Notes under the pieces: model-generated | The model's input: only the letters and a program-made list of their open reading frames with translations | What the model was told of the DNA's origin: nothing | Database searches by the model: none | Shown here: positions 24,339 to 30,554 of the stretch, one piece after another | Layout of the letters: each line of letters starts with the position of its first letter | Numbering within the stretch: position 1 is the stretch's first letter | Program-made: the position numbers and the translations under genes | Origin: Bacteroidales bacterium Bact_23 | Lineage (GTDB): Bacteria; Bacteroidota; Bacteroidia; Bacteroidales; Lentimicrobiaceae | Length of the DNA: 30,554 nucleotides | Assembly: GCA_001603685.1 (NCBI GenBank) | Contig: LUZO01000134.1 | Span: 1 to 30,554, forward strand | Direction of reading: 5' to 3'

Positions 24339-25553
24339 TTACCGGATATCATCTGACCGGCCTGACTTAACGATTTTTTGGTTGTATCTGTTTTTCTGTG
24401 TTTCAATCACAAGGAAATAAATACCGTTTTTCAGGTCAGCAACATCAATTTCCTTACCCTGTTTCCGCTCTTTGATTTCATGTCCCGTCAGGTCGAAAAT
24501 CTTCAGGGTGTTTATTTTCTCATCGCACGAGACTCTGATCAGCTCGCCGGCCGGGTTTGGAAATACTTTTAGCTTTCCTAAGCCGGCATCTTTAACGGAT
24601 GAGACCGGATCCCAGATCGGGCCAATGTATTCTTTGGCCATAACGATGTTCGAAAATTTGATGTAGCTCTCCGGTGCAGAGGTATGGTAATACTCAATCC
24701 ATATCCAGTTGATGTTCAGGTTTTCGTCGGTTCGCCATCTGAATCCCTCAAACGGAGGGTCGTCCGGATTGTTGTACCACTTATCCTTAAACCAGTGTCC
24801 GTTAGGGAAACCGGGCCCCCAGTAACCGACTTCAACTCCGTTTTTCCATACCCTCAGCTCTCCGTTATACGCCGTAACCGGATTGTTCAGTTTAATCATC
24901 ATCTCAATGCACATCCATTCATCCAGATCGGTAACCGGAGCATCCGGGCCGGCCGGCTGGTCAAAATCAGTTTTCCCCTGTGTTATCATTGGATTGCCGA
25001 AACAGGTGTAGCCGCCATCGTAACTACGCATATCGCCCCAGTAGAGGTAAGTGTCCAGCCCGGGAGGATTGTCCTGCCATACATTTTCGAAAGCGATGCT
25101 TATCCGGCTGTCGCCCAGTCCGCAATATCCGGCACGGGGATAGGGATAGGGAATTATTGGATTGTAACCGCCAAACCACACCCCCTGATGCCCGATATAG
25201 CCATCGGGAATGGAAGGGTATTTCACATAATACCTGATGAAAACGGACTCTTCAAATCCGGGCGAAAACGATTTATAAAGATGGCCGCCACTGTTAACGC
25301 CCTCCGTATTGGATATTTTCAGCGAAAAGGTTTCAGCGCTGCCTGCCGGAACATCGGTGTCGAGGAAGAACTCCTGTTCGTTCAGAACCTCATCATAACG
25401 GCCGGTAATATTGGTTAATCCGTCATTGAACTTCTCCACGAAAAGCACGCGGCTGTCCGATTCGATTCCTGCATCATTGGGGTAATCATTCGAAATCTGT
25501 GCAAAAGCGTTTATCGAAAACACAATTGCAGAAAGGAATATTATTCTTTTCAT
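24339..25553 (-). CDS. T9SS-secreted protein with type A sorting domain
   Basis: A 404-residue protein with a signal peptide (MKRIIFLSAIVFSINAFAQ). Residues about 40-300 form a beta-rich body with many Trp, Tyr and Gly (GGYNPIIPYPYPRAGYCGLGD, WRTDENLNINWIWIEYYHTS), reminiscent of concanavalin-like polysaccharide-active domains; I cannot assign a family firmly. The C-terminal 80 residues are a type IX secretion sorting domain (LKVFPNPAGELIRVS, then LKIFDLTGHEI, DLKNGIYFLVIET, NQKIVK), so the protein should be exported across the outer membrane. I choose the start at 25553 because it gives the signal peptide; a Met 11 codons upstream would spoil it. The last residues (SGRSDDIR) extend past the usual domain end. 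Confidence 0.85.
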   Translation of the reverse strand: MKRIIFLSAIVFSINAFAQISNDYPNDAGIESDSRVLFVEKFNDGLTNITGRYDEVLNEQEFFLDTDVPAGSAETFSLKISNTEGVNSGGHLYKSFSPGFEESVFIRYYVKYPSIPDGYIGHQGVWFGGYNPIIPYPYPRAGYCGLGDSRISIAFENVWQDNPPGLDTYLYWGDMRSYDGGYTCFGNPMITQGKTDFDQPAGPDAPVTDLDEWMCIEMMIKLNNPVTAYNGELRVWKNGVEVGYWGPGFPNGHWFKDKWYNNPDDPPFEGFRWRTDENLNINWIWIEYYHTSAPESYIKFSNIVMAKEYIGPIWDPVSSVKDAGLGKLKVFPNPAGELIRVSCDEKINTLKIFDLTGHEIKERKQGKEIDVADLKNGIYFLVIETQKNRYNQKIVKSGRSDDIR

Positions 25554-25610
25554 GTATCCTGATTTTAAACAAAACTGAAAAATCACTGAACCGTTTTTCT
25601 CTGAATACTA

Positions 25611-25641
25611 CAAATTTAACTCATTATCAAGCCATTGTCAA
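25611..25641 (-). promoter_or_regulatory. Promoter of the T9SS protein gene
   Basis: On the minus strand TTG (25641-25639), a 20-nt spacer and the perfect -7 box TAAATTTG (25618-25611) match the phylum pattern well. The leader would be about 50 nt. Confidence 0.65.
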
Positions 25642-25743
25642 GATAAACCTGAGAACGGAGACCTGATCAAAATTCCAAATCCGGAAGATAATGGTCTTTT
25701 AGCCTTTATCGCGCTTTTGGCAGGCAGGTAATAGGGAAAACCG

Positions 25744-25751
25744 TATTTTTA
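25744..25751 (+). promoter_or_regulatory. Probable -7 box of the symporter gene
   Basis: TATTTTTA matches seven of eight positions. Transcription would then start near 25757, which favours the ATG at 25778 over the TTG at 25757 as start codon. Confidence 0.4.
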
Positions 25752-25777
25752 CCGCATTGAATTATTCTGTTTCCGTT

Positions 25778-26956
25778 ATGAAGCTTTCAAGGATTCCGCT
25801 GCTTGGGAAGGTAGTTATCGCAATTATCACAGGTATTATCATCGGGTTGTTCTCGCCGGTATGGCTGGCCCGGATTTTTGCCACTTTTAACGGGCTGTTC
25901 GGCAATTTTCTGTCGTTTATCGTACCGTTGATTATCGTGGGGCTGATTACCCCTGCAATTGGCGAACTTGGCAAGGGTGCCGGCAGACTGCTGGTTGTCA
26001 CCGCCCTGATAGCCTATGCTTCCACGCTGTTTTCAGGGTTTTTTACCTATTTCTCCTGCCAGGCGGTTTTTCCTCATGTCATCTCCGGCAGTGTTGACCC
26101 TGCCGCTTCGCAGGGGGTTGAGGGAGTAGCAATTCAGCCGTTTTTCACCATTGCCATGCCACCGGTCATTGATGTGATGTCGGCGTTGATTCTCTCATTC
26201 AGCCTTGGCCTTGGCATCTCCTTTATTCAGGGCGGTTCACTTAAAAATGTATTCATCGATTTCCGCGATATCATTACCCTTATCATCCGCGATGTCATTA
26301 TTCCGCTGCTGCCGGTTTATATTTTCGGCATGTTCCTTTCCATGTCGGTTTCGGGTGAGGTATTTTCGGTAATTGTGCTTTTCCTGAAGGTGATTCTGGT
26401 TATTTTCATCCTTCATATCCTGCTGCTGATCATCCAGTTTCTGGTTGCCGGCGCCATTGCGCGGCGCAATCCCTTCAAAGCGCTGCTGACCATGCTTCCC
26501 GCTTATGCCACGGCGCTGGGAACCGCTTCTTCTGCGGCAACCATACCCGTTACCCTCCAGTGCGCAATGAAAAACAGGGTAAATGCAAGCATCGCCTCCT
26601 TTGTAATTCCGCTTTGCGCCACCATCCACCTGGCGGGCAGTACCATGAAGATTGTGGGCTTTTCGCTCGCAATTACCTATTTCTTCGGCGCTCCGGTCGA
26701 TTTTATCACCTTCTTCGGATTTATCTTTATGCTAGGAATTGTGATGATTGCGGCTCCCGGTGTGCCGGGCGGAGCCATTATGGCCGCCGTGGGAATTATC
26801 CAGAGTTCGCTGGGGTTCAACGAACAAATGACCGGACTGATGATTACCCTCTACATTGCCGTTGACAGCTTCGGCACCGCCTGCAATGTTACCGGCGACG
26901 GAGCCATCGCACTGATTGTGAACAGAATATCAGGAAGAGGCAAAGCGGAGATCTAA
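25778..26956 (+). CDS. Dicarboxylate/amino acid:cation symporter (DAACS family)
   Basis: A 392-residue polytopic membrane protein of the glutamate/dicarboxylate symporter fold. Family landmarks are the first helix (KVVIAIITGIIIGLFSP), the first re-entrant loop region (ATALGTASSAATIPVTLQCAMKNRVNASIASFVIPLCATIHLAG) and the late NVTGDGAIALIVN. In the motif where characterised transporters usually read NMDGTA, this one has IHLAGS, so it belongs to a divergent branch and its substrate cannot be taken for granted. Start at 25778 chosen from the -7 box; a TTG 21 bases upstream is also in frame. A terminator-like hairpin follows. Confidence 0.88.
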   Translation: MKLSRIPLLGKVVIAIITGIIIGLFSPVWLARIFATFNGLFGNFLSFIVPLIIVGLITPAIGELGKGAGRLLVVTALIAYASTLFSGFFTYFSCQAVFPHVISGSVDPAASQGVEGVAIQPFFTIAMPPVIDVMSALILSFSLGLGISFIQGGSLKNVFIDFRDIITLIIRDVIIPLLPVYIFGMFLSMSVSGEVFSVIVLFLKVILVIFILHILLLIIQFLVAGAIARRNPFKALLTMLPAYATALGTASSAATIPVTLQCAMKNRVNASIASFVIPLCATIHLAGSTMKIVGFSLAITYFFGAPVDFITFFGFIFMLGIVMIAAPGVPGGAIMAAVGIIQSSLGFNEQMTGLMITLYIAVDSFGTACNVTGDGAIALIVNRISGRGKAEI

Positions 26957-27038
26957 GCCGGACAGCATAATACCGGTTTCTGAATAGCGAAATCCCCCTG
27001 CAGGGCCGGGATTGAGTCTGTGTCAGCCGATATGGAAA

Positions 27039-27070
27039 CAGGGGCTGAACAACCCTGCTTTTTCTTTTGT
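27039..27070 (+). terminator. Probable terminator of the symporter gene
   Basis: CAGGG (27039-27043) pairs with CCCTG (27053-27057) around a 9-nt loop and is followed by CTTTTTCTTTTG. Confidence 0.55.
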
Positions 27071-27142
27071 TTAGTATTTCTATTCCGAATTTTCATATAT
27101 TAGCAATCATATATCAGTATTCCTTCATAAAACCTTCCGGCT

Positions 27143-28750
27143 TTGTATCGAATCGAATCAAAAATCAACACCAGTTCAGCGGAATTCCGCTCGAATTATG
27201 ATGCCTATCAGGAGCTGATGGGCCAATACAGGCAGCGGATGAGCGATACCATTAACGGTGCTCCCGCTCAGGCCGTCAAAAAGCACAAGGAGCGCGGCAA
27301 ACTGCTTGCCCGCGAGCGGATTGATCTGCTGATTGACCCCAATACGCCTTTCCTCGAATTGTCAACCCTGGCAGCTTATGGCCTGTACAACAACGAGTTT
27401 CCTTCGGCGGGCATCATTACCGGCATAGGGGTTATCCACGGACGCGAAGCGATGATTGTTGCCAACGATGCCACCATCAAGGGAGGCACCTATGTGCAGG
27501 AAACCATCAAAAAGCATGTGCGTGCCCAGGAGATTGCCATGGAGAATCATCTGCCATGCGTCTATATGGTTGACTCGGGCGGGGTATTCCTTCCGGAGCA
27601 GGCAAAGGTTTTTCCCGATAAGTATGATTTCGGCCGTTTCTTTTTCAATCAGGCCAGGATGTCGGCAGAGGGAATTCCGCAGATTGCTATTGTTATGGGA
27701 AGCTGTACCGCCGGCGGAGCCTATGTTCCGGCAATGAGCGACGAAACCATCATCGTCCGCAATCAGGGAACCATCTTTATCGGCGGGCCGCCTCTGGTAA
27801 AGGCTGCCACCGGTGAAGAGGTCACAGCAGAGGAACTGGGCGGTGCCGATGTGCATACCTCCATCTCCGGCGTCGCCGACCATATGGCCGAGAACGACCG
27901 CCATGCCATCCGCATCTGCCGCGATATCTTTCGCACCCTGAAGCCACAGGTCAGGCAGCCCCTCGATCTGATTGCCATCGAAGAGCCCTATTACGATCCT
28001 TCGGAGATTTACGGCATCGCCCCCATCGACCTGCGCAAACCGGTCGATTCAAAGGAAATCATCGCCCGGATGGTGGACGGAAGCCGCTTTCATGAGTTTA
28101 AGGCACGCTATGCCCCCACGCTTACCACCGGTTTTGCCCATATCATGGGTTTCCCGGTGGGCATTCTGGCCAACAATGGCGTGCTTTTCGGCGAAACGGC
28201 CCTGAAAGGCGCCCATTTTATCGAACTCTGCACCTCGCGCAATGTGCCATTGTTGTTTTTGCAGAACATCACCGGCTTTATCGTAGGCCGCGATTATGAG
28301 CGGCGCGGAATTGCGCGCGACGGCGCCAAACTGGTACACGCCGTTGCCAATGCGAGGGTACCAAAGTTTACGGTGGTTTTCGGTGGTAGCTTCGGCGCCG
28401 GAAACTATGCCATGGCCGGACGCGCCTACGAACCCCGGCTGCTGTTTATGTGGCCCAATTCCAAAATTTCGGTAATGGGAGGCGAACAGGCAGCAGGCGT
28501 ACTCACCACCGTTAAAGAAGAGCAACTGAAAGCCAAAGGGTTGGTCTTCCCGGAGGATGAAAAAGAGGCCCTCACAAAGTCGATTCTGAAAAAATACGAA
28601 GAGGAAGGCTCAGCCTATTACAGTACCGCCCGCCTCTGGGACGACGGCATCATCGACCCCGCAGATACCAGGAAAATTCTCGCAATGGGCATCTCGACTT
28701 CGATGAATAAGCTGTGGGAGGAGACGAAGTACGGGGTATTCAGGATGTGA
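27143..28750 (+). CDS. Acyl-CoA carboxylase carboxyltransferase subunit, methylcrotonyl-CoA type
   Basis: A 535-residue carboxyltransferase that moves CO2 from carboxybiotin to an acyl-CoA. The N terminus (IESKINTSSAEF, then HKERGKLLARERIDLLIDP) and the length fit the beta subunit of 3-methylcrotonyl-CoA carboxylase (MccB/LiuB) better than propionyl-CoA carboxylase. Other family stretches are MGSCTAGGAYVPAMSDE, FLQNITGFIVGRDYERRGIARDGAKLV and SFGAGNYAMAGRAYEPR. The start codon is TTG: an in-frame TAA at 27128-27130 excludes earlier starts, and the TTG gives exactly the family N terminus. The biotin carboxylase partner is not in the window. A crotonase of the next leucine-degradation step lies downstream, separated by an inserted small gene. 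Confidence 0.9.
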   Translation: MYRIESKINTSSAEFRSNYDAYQELMGQYRQRMSDTINGAPAQAVKKHKERGKLLARERIDLLIDPNTPFLELSTLAAYGLYNNEFPSAGIITGIGVIHGREAMIVANDATIKGGTYVQETIKKHVRAQEIAMENHLPCVYMVDSGGVFLPEQAKVFPDKYDFGRFFFNQARMSAEGIPQIAIVMGSCTAGGAYVPAMSDETIIVRNQGTIFIGGPPLVKAATGEEVTAEELGGADVHTSISGVADHMAENDRHAIRICRDIFRTLKPQVRQPLDLIAIEEPYYDPSEIYGIAPIDLRKPVDSKEIIARMVDGSRFHEFKARYAPTLTTGFAHIMGFPVGILANNGVLFGETALKGAHFIELCTSRNVPLLFLQNITGFIVGRDYERRGIARDGAKLVHAVANARVPKFTVVFGGSFGAGNYAMAGRAYEPRLLFMWPNSKISVMGGEQAAGVLTTVKEEQLKAKGLVFPEDEKEALTKSILKKYEEEGSAYYSTARLWDDGIIDPADTRKILAMGISTSMNKLWEETKYGVFRM

Positions 28751-28753
28751 CCG

Positions 28754-28788
28754 GAGGTCGGAGGTCAGATGTCAGAGGTCAGAAGAGT
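28754..28788. repeat. 7-bp-period array left of the four-helix-bundle gene
   Basis: GAGGTCG, GAGGTCA, GATGTCA, GAGGTCA and GAAGAGT lie in register, starting four bases after the carboxyltransferase stop codon. They are the same words as at 9164-9198. Confidence 0.8.
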
Positions 28789-28877
28789 GATAGAAGCGGT
28801 GGAGAAGATGTTTCTGAAAATTGTGTAAGAATTGAGAATCAGACTTATGAGTTTAATTTTTAAATGGAAAAATCTTA

Positions 28878-29261
28878 ATGAAAAAACCTATGGCTGACCG
28901 ACCTCCGATAAAGACTTTCACGGATCTTGAAATTTATCAAACAAGCCATCAGCTTGCTATGAGGATATTTTTTCTTTCAGCTAAATTCCCGGTTGATGAG
29001 AAGTTCTCCCTCACCGATCAGATAAGGCGCTCATCCAGATCAATCGCTGCAAATATTGCAGAAGGTTGGGGAAAGAGAATTTATCCACTTCAATTTAAAA
29101 AACATCTCGTTCATTCACTTGGATCCCTTGAGGAGACAAAATCCTGGCTGATATTTCTGAAGGATTGCAAATATCTTCAGACTGAAATTTTTGACGAACT
29201 TTTTATCGATTACGACAATTTGGGAGGCAAAATCTGGAAGCTGCACGAAGTATGGAAATGA
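28878..29261 (+). CDS. Four-helix-bundle protein (S23/IVS family)
   Basis: A 127-residue helical protein of the family first found in intervening sequences of 23S rRNA genes and often standing alone in Bacteroidota. Recognised by FTDLEIYQTSHQLAMRIFFLSAKFP, FSLTDQIRRSSRSIAANIAEGWGKR, and the final SLGSLEETKSWLIFLKDCKYL. The cellular function of stand-alone members is unknown; related folds occur as accessory proteins of diversity-generating retroelements, but no reverse transcriptase is seen here. The gene is clearly richer in A/T than the two leucine-degradation genes around it and is bounded by inverted heptad arrays (28754-28788 and 29279-29306), which suggests insertion into the cluster. 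Either Met1 or Met5 could be the start. Confidence 0.9.
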   Translation: MKKPMADRPPIKTFTDLEIYQTSHQLAMRIFFLSAKFPVDEKFSLTDQIRRSSRSIAANIAEGWGKRIYPLQFKKHLVHSLGSLEETKSWLIFLKDCKYLQTEIFDELFIDYDNLGGKIWKLHEVWK

Positions 29262-29278
29262 TTCACAATCTCATTTTC

Positions 29279-29306
29279 AGACTTCCGACTTCTGACCTCT
29301 GACTTC
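29279..29306. repeat. 7-bp-period array right of the four-helix-bundle gene, inverted
   Basis: AGACTTC, CGACTTC, TGACCTC and TGACTTC lie in register: the reverse complement of the words at 28754-28788. The array ends 12 bases before the crotonase ATG and so forms most of its leader. Confidence 0.8.
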
Positions 29307-29318
29307 AAAAAAACAACC

Positions 29319-30119
29319 ATGACCACAAAATACACCACCCTCGAAATTGAAATCACAGATCAGACCGGAACAGTCTGGCTGAACCGGCCTGAGATCCGCA
29401 ATGCCTTTAATGAAGTGATGATCGGTGAGCTGATCCGGGCGTTTAAGGAGCTGGGAGAGCGAAATGATATCCGCGTGATACTGCTCCGGGGCCGGGGCAA
29501 GTCGTTCTGTGCCGGCGCCGACCTGAACTGGATGCGCAATGTGGCGACATACGGCTATGAGGAGAATTACCGCGAAAGCCTTCAGCTGGCGGAGTGCTTC
29601 CACACCATCTACCACTGTCCGAAGCCTACCATTGCAGTCGTTCATGGTGCAGCCATGGGTGGTGCAAACGGACTGCTTTCGGCATGTGATATGGCTTTCT
29701 GCGATGATGAGGCAATGTTCTCACTCTCGGAAGTGAAAATCGGAATTATACCGGCAGCCATATCGCCTTATGTAATCAAACGGGTTGGTGAATACGGCGC
29801 GCGGGAGCTGATGCTTAGCGGACGGCGGATCAACGGAAAGGAGGCTGAACACTACCGGCTGGTAAACAAATCGCTGCCGGCCGATAAACTGGATGCACAT
29901 GTGCGTGAACAGATATCACACCTGCTGACTAGCGGCCCTAATGCCATCGCCCACTGCAAAAAGCTGATTGATACCGTTTGCAACAAGATCAATATGGAAG
30001 AAGCCAAAAGTTATACCGCCAAAGTGATCGCCGAAATCCGCGCCTCAGAAGAAGGGCAGGAAGGGATGGCGGCGTTTTTGGAAAAACGGAAGCCGGGATG
30101 GGTTGGAGGAAAGAAATGA
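29319..30119 (+). CDS. Enoyl-CoA hydratase/isomerase family protein, methylglutaconyl-CoA hydratase type
   Basis: A 266-residue crotonase-fold enzyme. The oxyanion-hole segments are RGRGKSFCAGADLNWM (about 65-80) and VVHGAAMGGANGLLSACDMAF (about 107-127), followed by FSLSEVKIGIIPAAISPYV. The Gly-Ile-Ile-Pro-Ala-Ala-Ile-Ser stretch and the position after a methylcrotonyl-CoA-type carboxyltransferase suggest methylglutaconyl-CoA hydratase (LiuC-like), which forms HMG-CoA in leucine breakdown; the specificity is inferred from context. Length is normal. Its leader is made of an inverted heptad array, so any read-through from the carboxyltransferase gene must cross the inserted cassette. Confidence 0.88.
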   Translation: MTTKYTTLEIEITDQTGTVWLNRPEIRNAFNEVMIGELIRAFKELGERNDIRVILLRGRGKSFCAGADLNWMRNVATYGYEENYRESLQLAECFHTIYHCPKPTIAVVHGAAMGGANGLLSACDMAFCDDEAMFSLSEVKIGIIPAAISPYVIKRVGEYGARELMLSGRRINGKEAEHYRLVNKSLPADKLDAHVREQISHLLTSGPNAIAHCKKLIDTVCNKINMEEAKSYTAKVIAEIRASEEGQEGMAAFLEKRKPGWVGGKK

Positions 30120-30137
30120 ATAAGTCTGAGAGAAATT

Positions 30138-30160
30138 TCTAAGGTCTAATTTCTAATTTC
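30138..30160. repeat. Short 7-bp-period array before the second four-helix-bundle gene
   Basis: TCTAAGG, TCTAATT and TCTAATT plus TC lie in register, 18 bases after the crotonase stop. The words differ from the GAGGTCA type, but period and position match. Confidence 0.55.
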
Positions 30161-30216
30161 AAAAAGGCTTATCGTATTGATGAACAATGGTTTAGATAAA
30201 TCGACTTAAATAATCG

Positions 30217-30554
30217 ATGGCACAAAAAGAAAAAATATATGACCTTCTTGAACGGACTGCCGTTTTTGGTGAGGATATCATTCGCTTTTGCAATTCCTTG
30301 CCAAGAACAGTGGTTACTACGCCATTGATTTATCAGTTGGTTAAATCCGGAACAAGCATAGGAGCAAACTATGCCGAAGCCGATAATGCAGAAAGTAAGC
30401 GTGACTTTAAACACAAAATCTCAATTTGCAGAAAGGAATAGAAAGAAACCGCTTTCTTTTTGAGGATGATAAACACGGCTGTACCTGAGAAAACAGAAGA
30501 GTCGTTTGCACTGAAAAATGAAGCTCAGGAATTAAACCTGATTTTCAATTCCAT
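30217..30554 (+). pseudogene. Second four-helix-bundle gene with in-frame TAG, cut by the window end
   Basis: The frame begins MAQKEKIYDLLERTAVFGEDIIRF, runs through GTSIGANYAEADNAESKRDFKHKISICRKE and meets TAG at 30439-30441. The same frame stays open beyond the TAG to the last base and still reads as family sequence (KETAFFLRMINTAVPEK, then KNEAQELNLIFNS). The break is therefore a single nonsense codon, not a frameshift or an unrelated stop. The family normally has a residue such as Ala or Gln there; CAG to TAG is the simplest change. It is a different subtype from the copy at 28878 and is also A/T rich. Other genes here (buk, for example) use TAG as a true stop, so recoding is unlikely. 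Confidence 0.8.

Noticed and set aside
25554..25586. Longer start of the T9SS protein
   Set aside because: The additional 11 residues would precede and disrupt a clean signal peptide that begins at 25553.
25757..25777. TTG at 25757 as the start of the symporter
   Set aside because: It would coincide with the predicted transcription start, and the ATG at 25778 already gives the normal N terminus of the family.
30439..30441. TAG recoding (read as an amino acid)
   Set aside because: TAG is a proper stop for buk here, and no suppressor tRNA is visible; a nonsense mutation is the simpler reading.

Overview
The window looks like a chromosomal segment of a member of the Bacteroidota, probably Bacteroidales-like. 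The evidence is four-fold: a secreted protein with a C-terminal type IX secretion sorting domain, several -7 boxes of the Bacteroidota type (TAnnTTTG), mostly absent Shine-Dalgarno sequences, and the gene families present (large bacterial alpha-2-macroglobulin, S23/four-helix-bundle proteins, DUF4143 ATPase, Ptb-Buk, cysteine-rich CWC protein). No ribosomal RNA, CRISPR array, phage or intact transposase is seen.

Layout. 1-612: gene-free, with a REP-like inverted element, GC palindromes and a 7-bp-period array. 613-7632 (+): DUF3108 protein, then a 2027-residue alpha-2-macroglobulin. 7659-9029 (-): a small lipoprotein and an exported protein, both of unknown function. 9030-9522: gene-free, with an inverted counterpart of the left-hand repeats. 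9523-11618 (+): aspS and an overlapping small membrane protein. 11667-12305 (-): a peptide deformylase with a signal peptide. 12306-12643: promoter, a 13-residue leader peptide and two mutually exclusive hairpins ahead of mgtE. 12644-15430 (+): mgtE, a queuosine-precursor transporter, folB and a CWC protein, then tRNA-Cys(GCA) with a terminator. 15772-19568 (-): GNAT-like protein, lnt, and a DUF4143 ATPase preceded by 11-bp boxes repeated at exactly 32-bp intervals. 19929-21933 (+): ptb-buk, ending in a strong bidirectional terminator. 22033-25553: a class I amidotransferase-like hydrolase (-), an MBL-fold hydrolase (+) and a T9SS-secreted protein (-). 25778-26956 (+): a DAACS-type symporter. 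27143-30119 (+): the carboxyltransferase subunit of a methylcrotonyl-CoA-type carboxylase and a methylglutaconyl-CoA hydratase-type crotonase, split by a four-helix-bundle gene. 30217-30554: a second four-helix-bundle gene broken by an in-frame TAG and cut by the window edge.

Genes that act together. The carboxylase and the crotonase are neighbouring steps of leucine breakdown; the biotin carboxylase subunit is not in the window. Ptb-Buk turns an acyl-CoA into acyl phosphate and then acid plus ATP, and could also serve branched-chain acyl-CoAs.

Most notable observations: (1) a leader peptide starting Met-Lys-Asp-Asp-Pro with switching hairpins that can hide or free the mgtE ribosome binding site, which suggests a magnesium-responsive translational attenuator; (2) the exact 32-bp iteration before the DUF4143 ATPase; (3) a family of degenerate 7-bp-period arrays, often carrying a 14-bp perfect palindrome, that bracket cassettes including the four-helix-bundle gene inserted in the leucine cluster.
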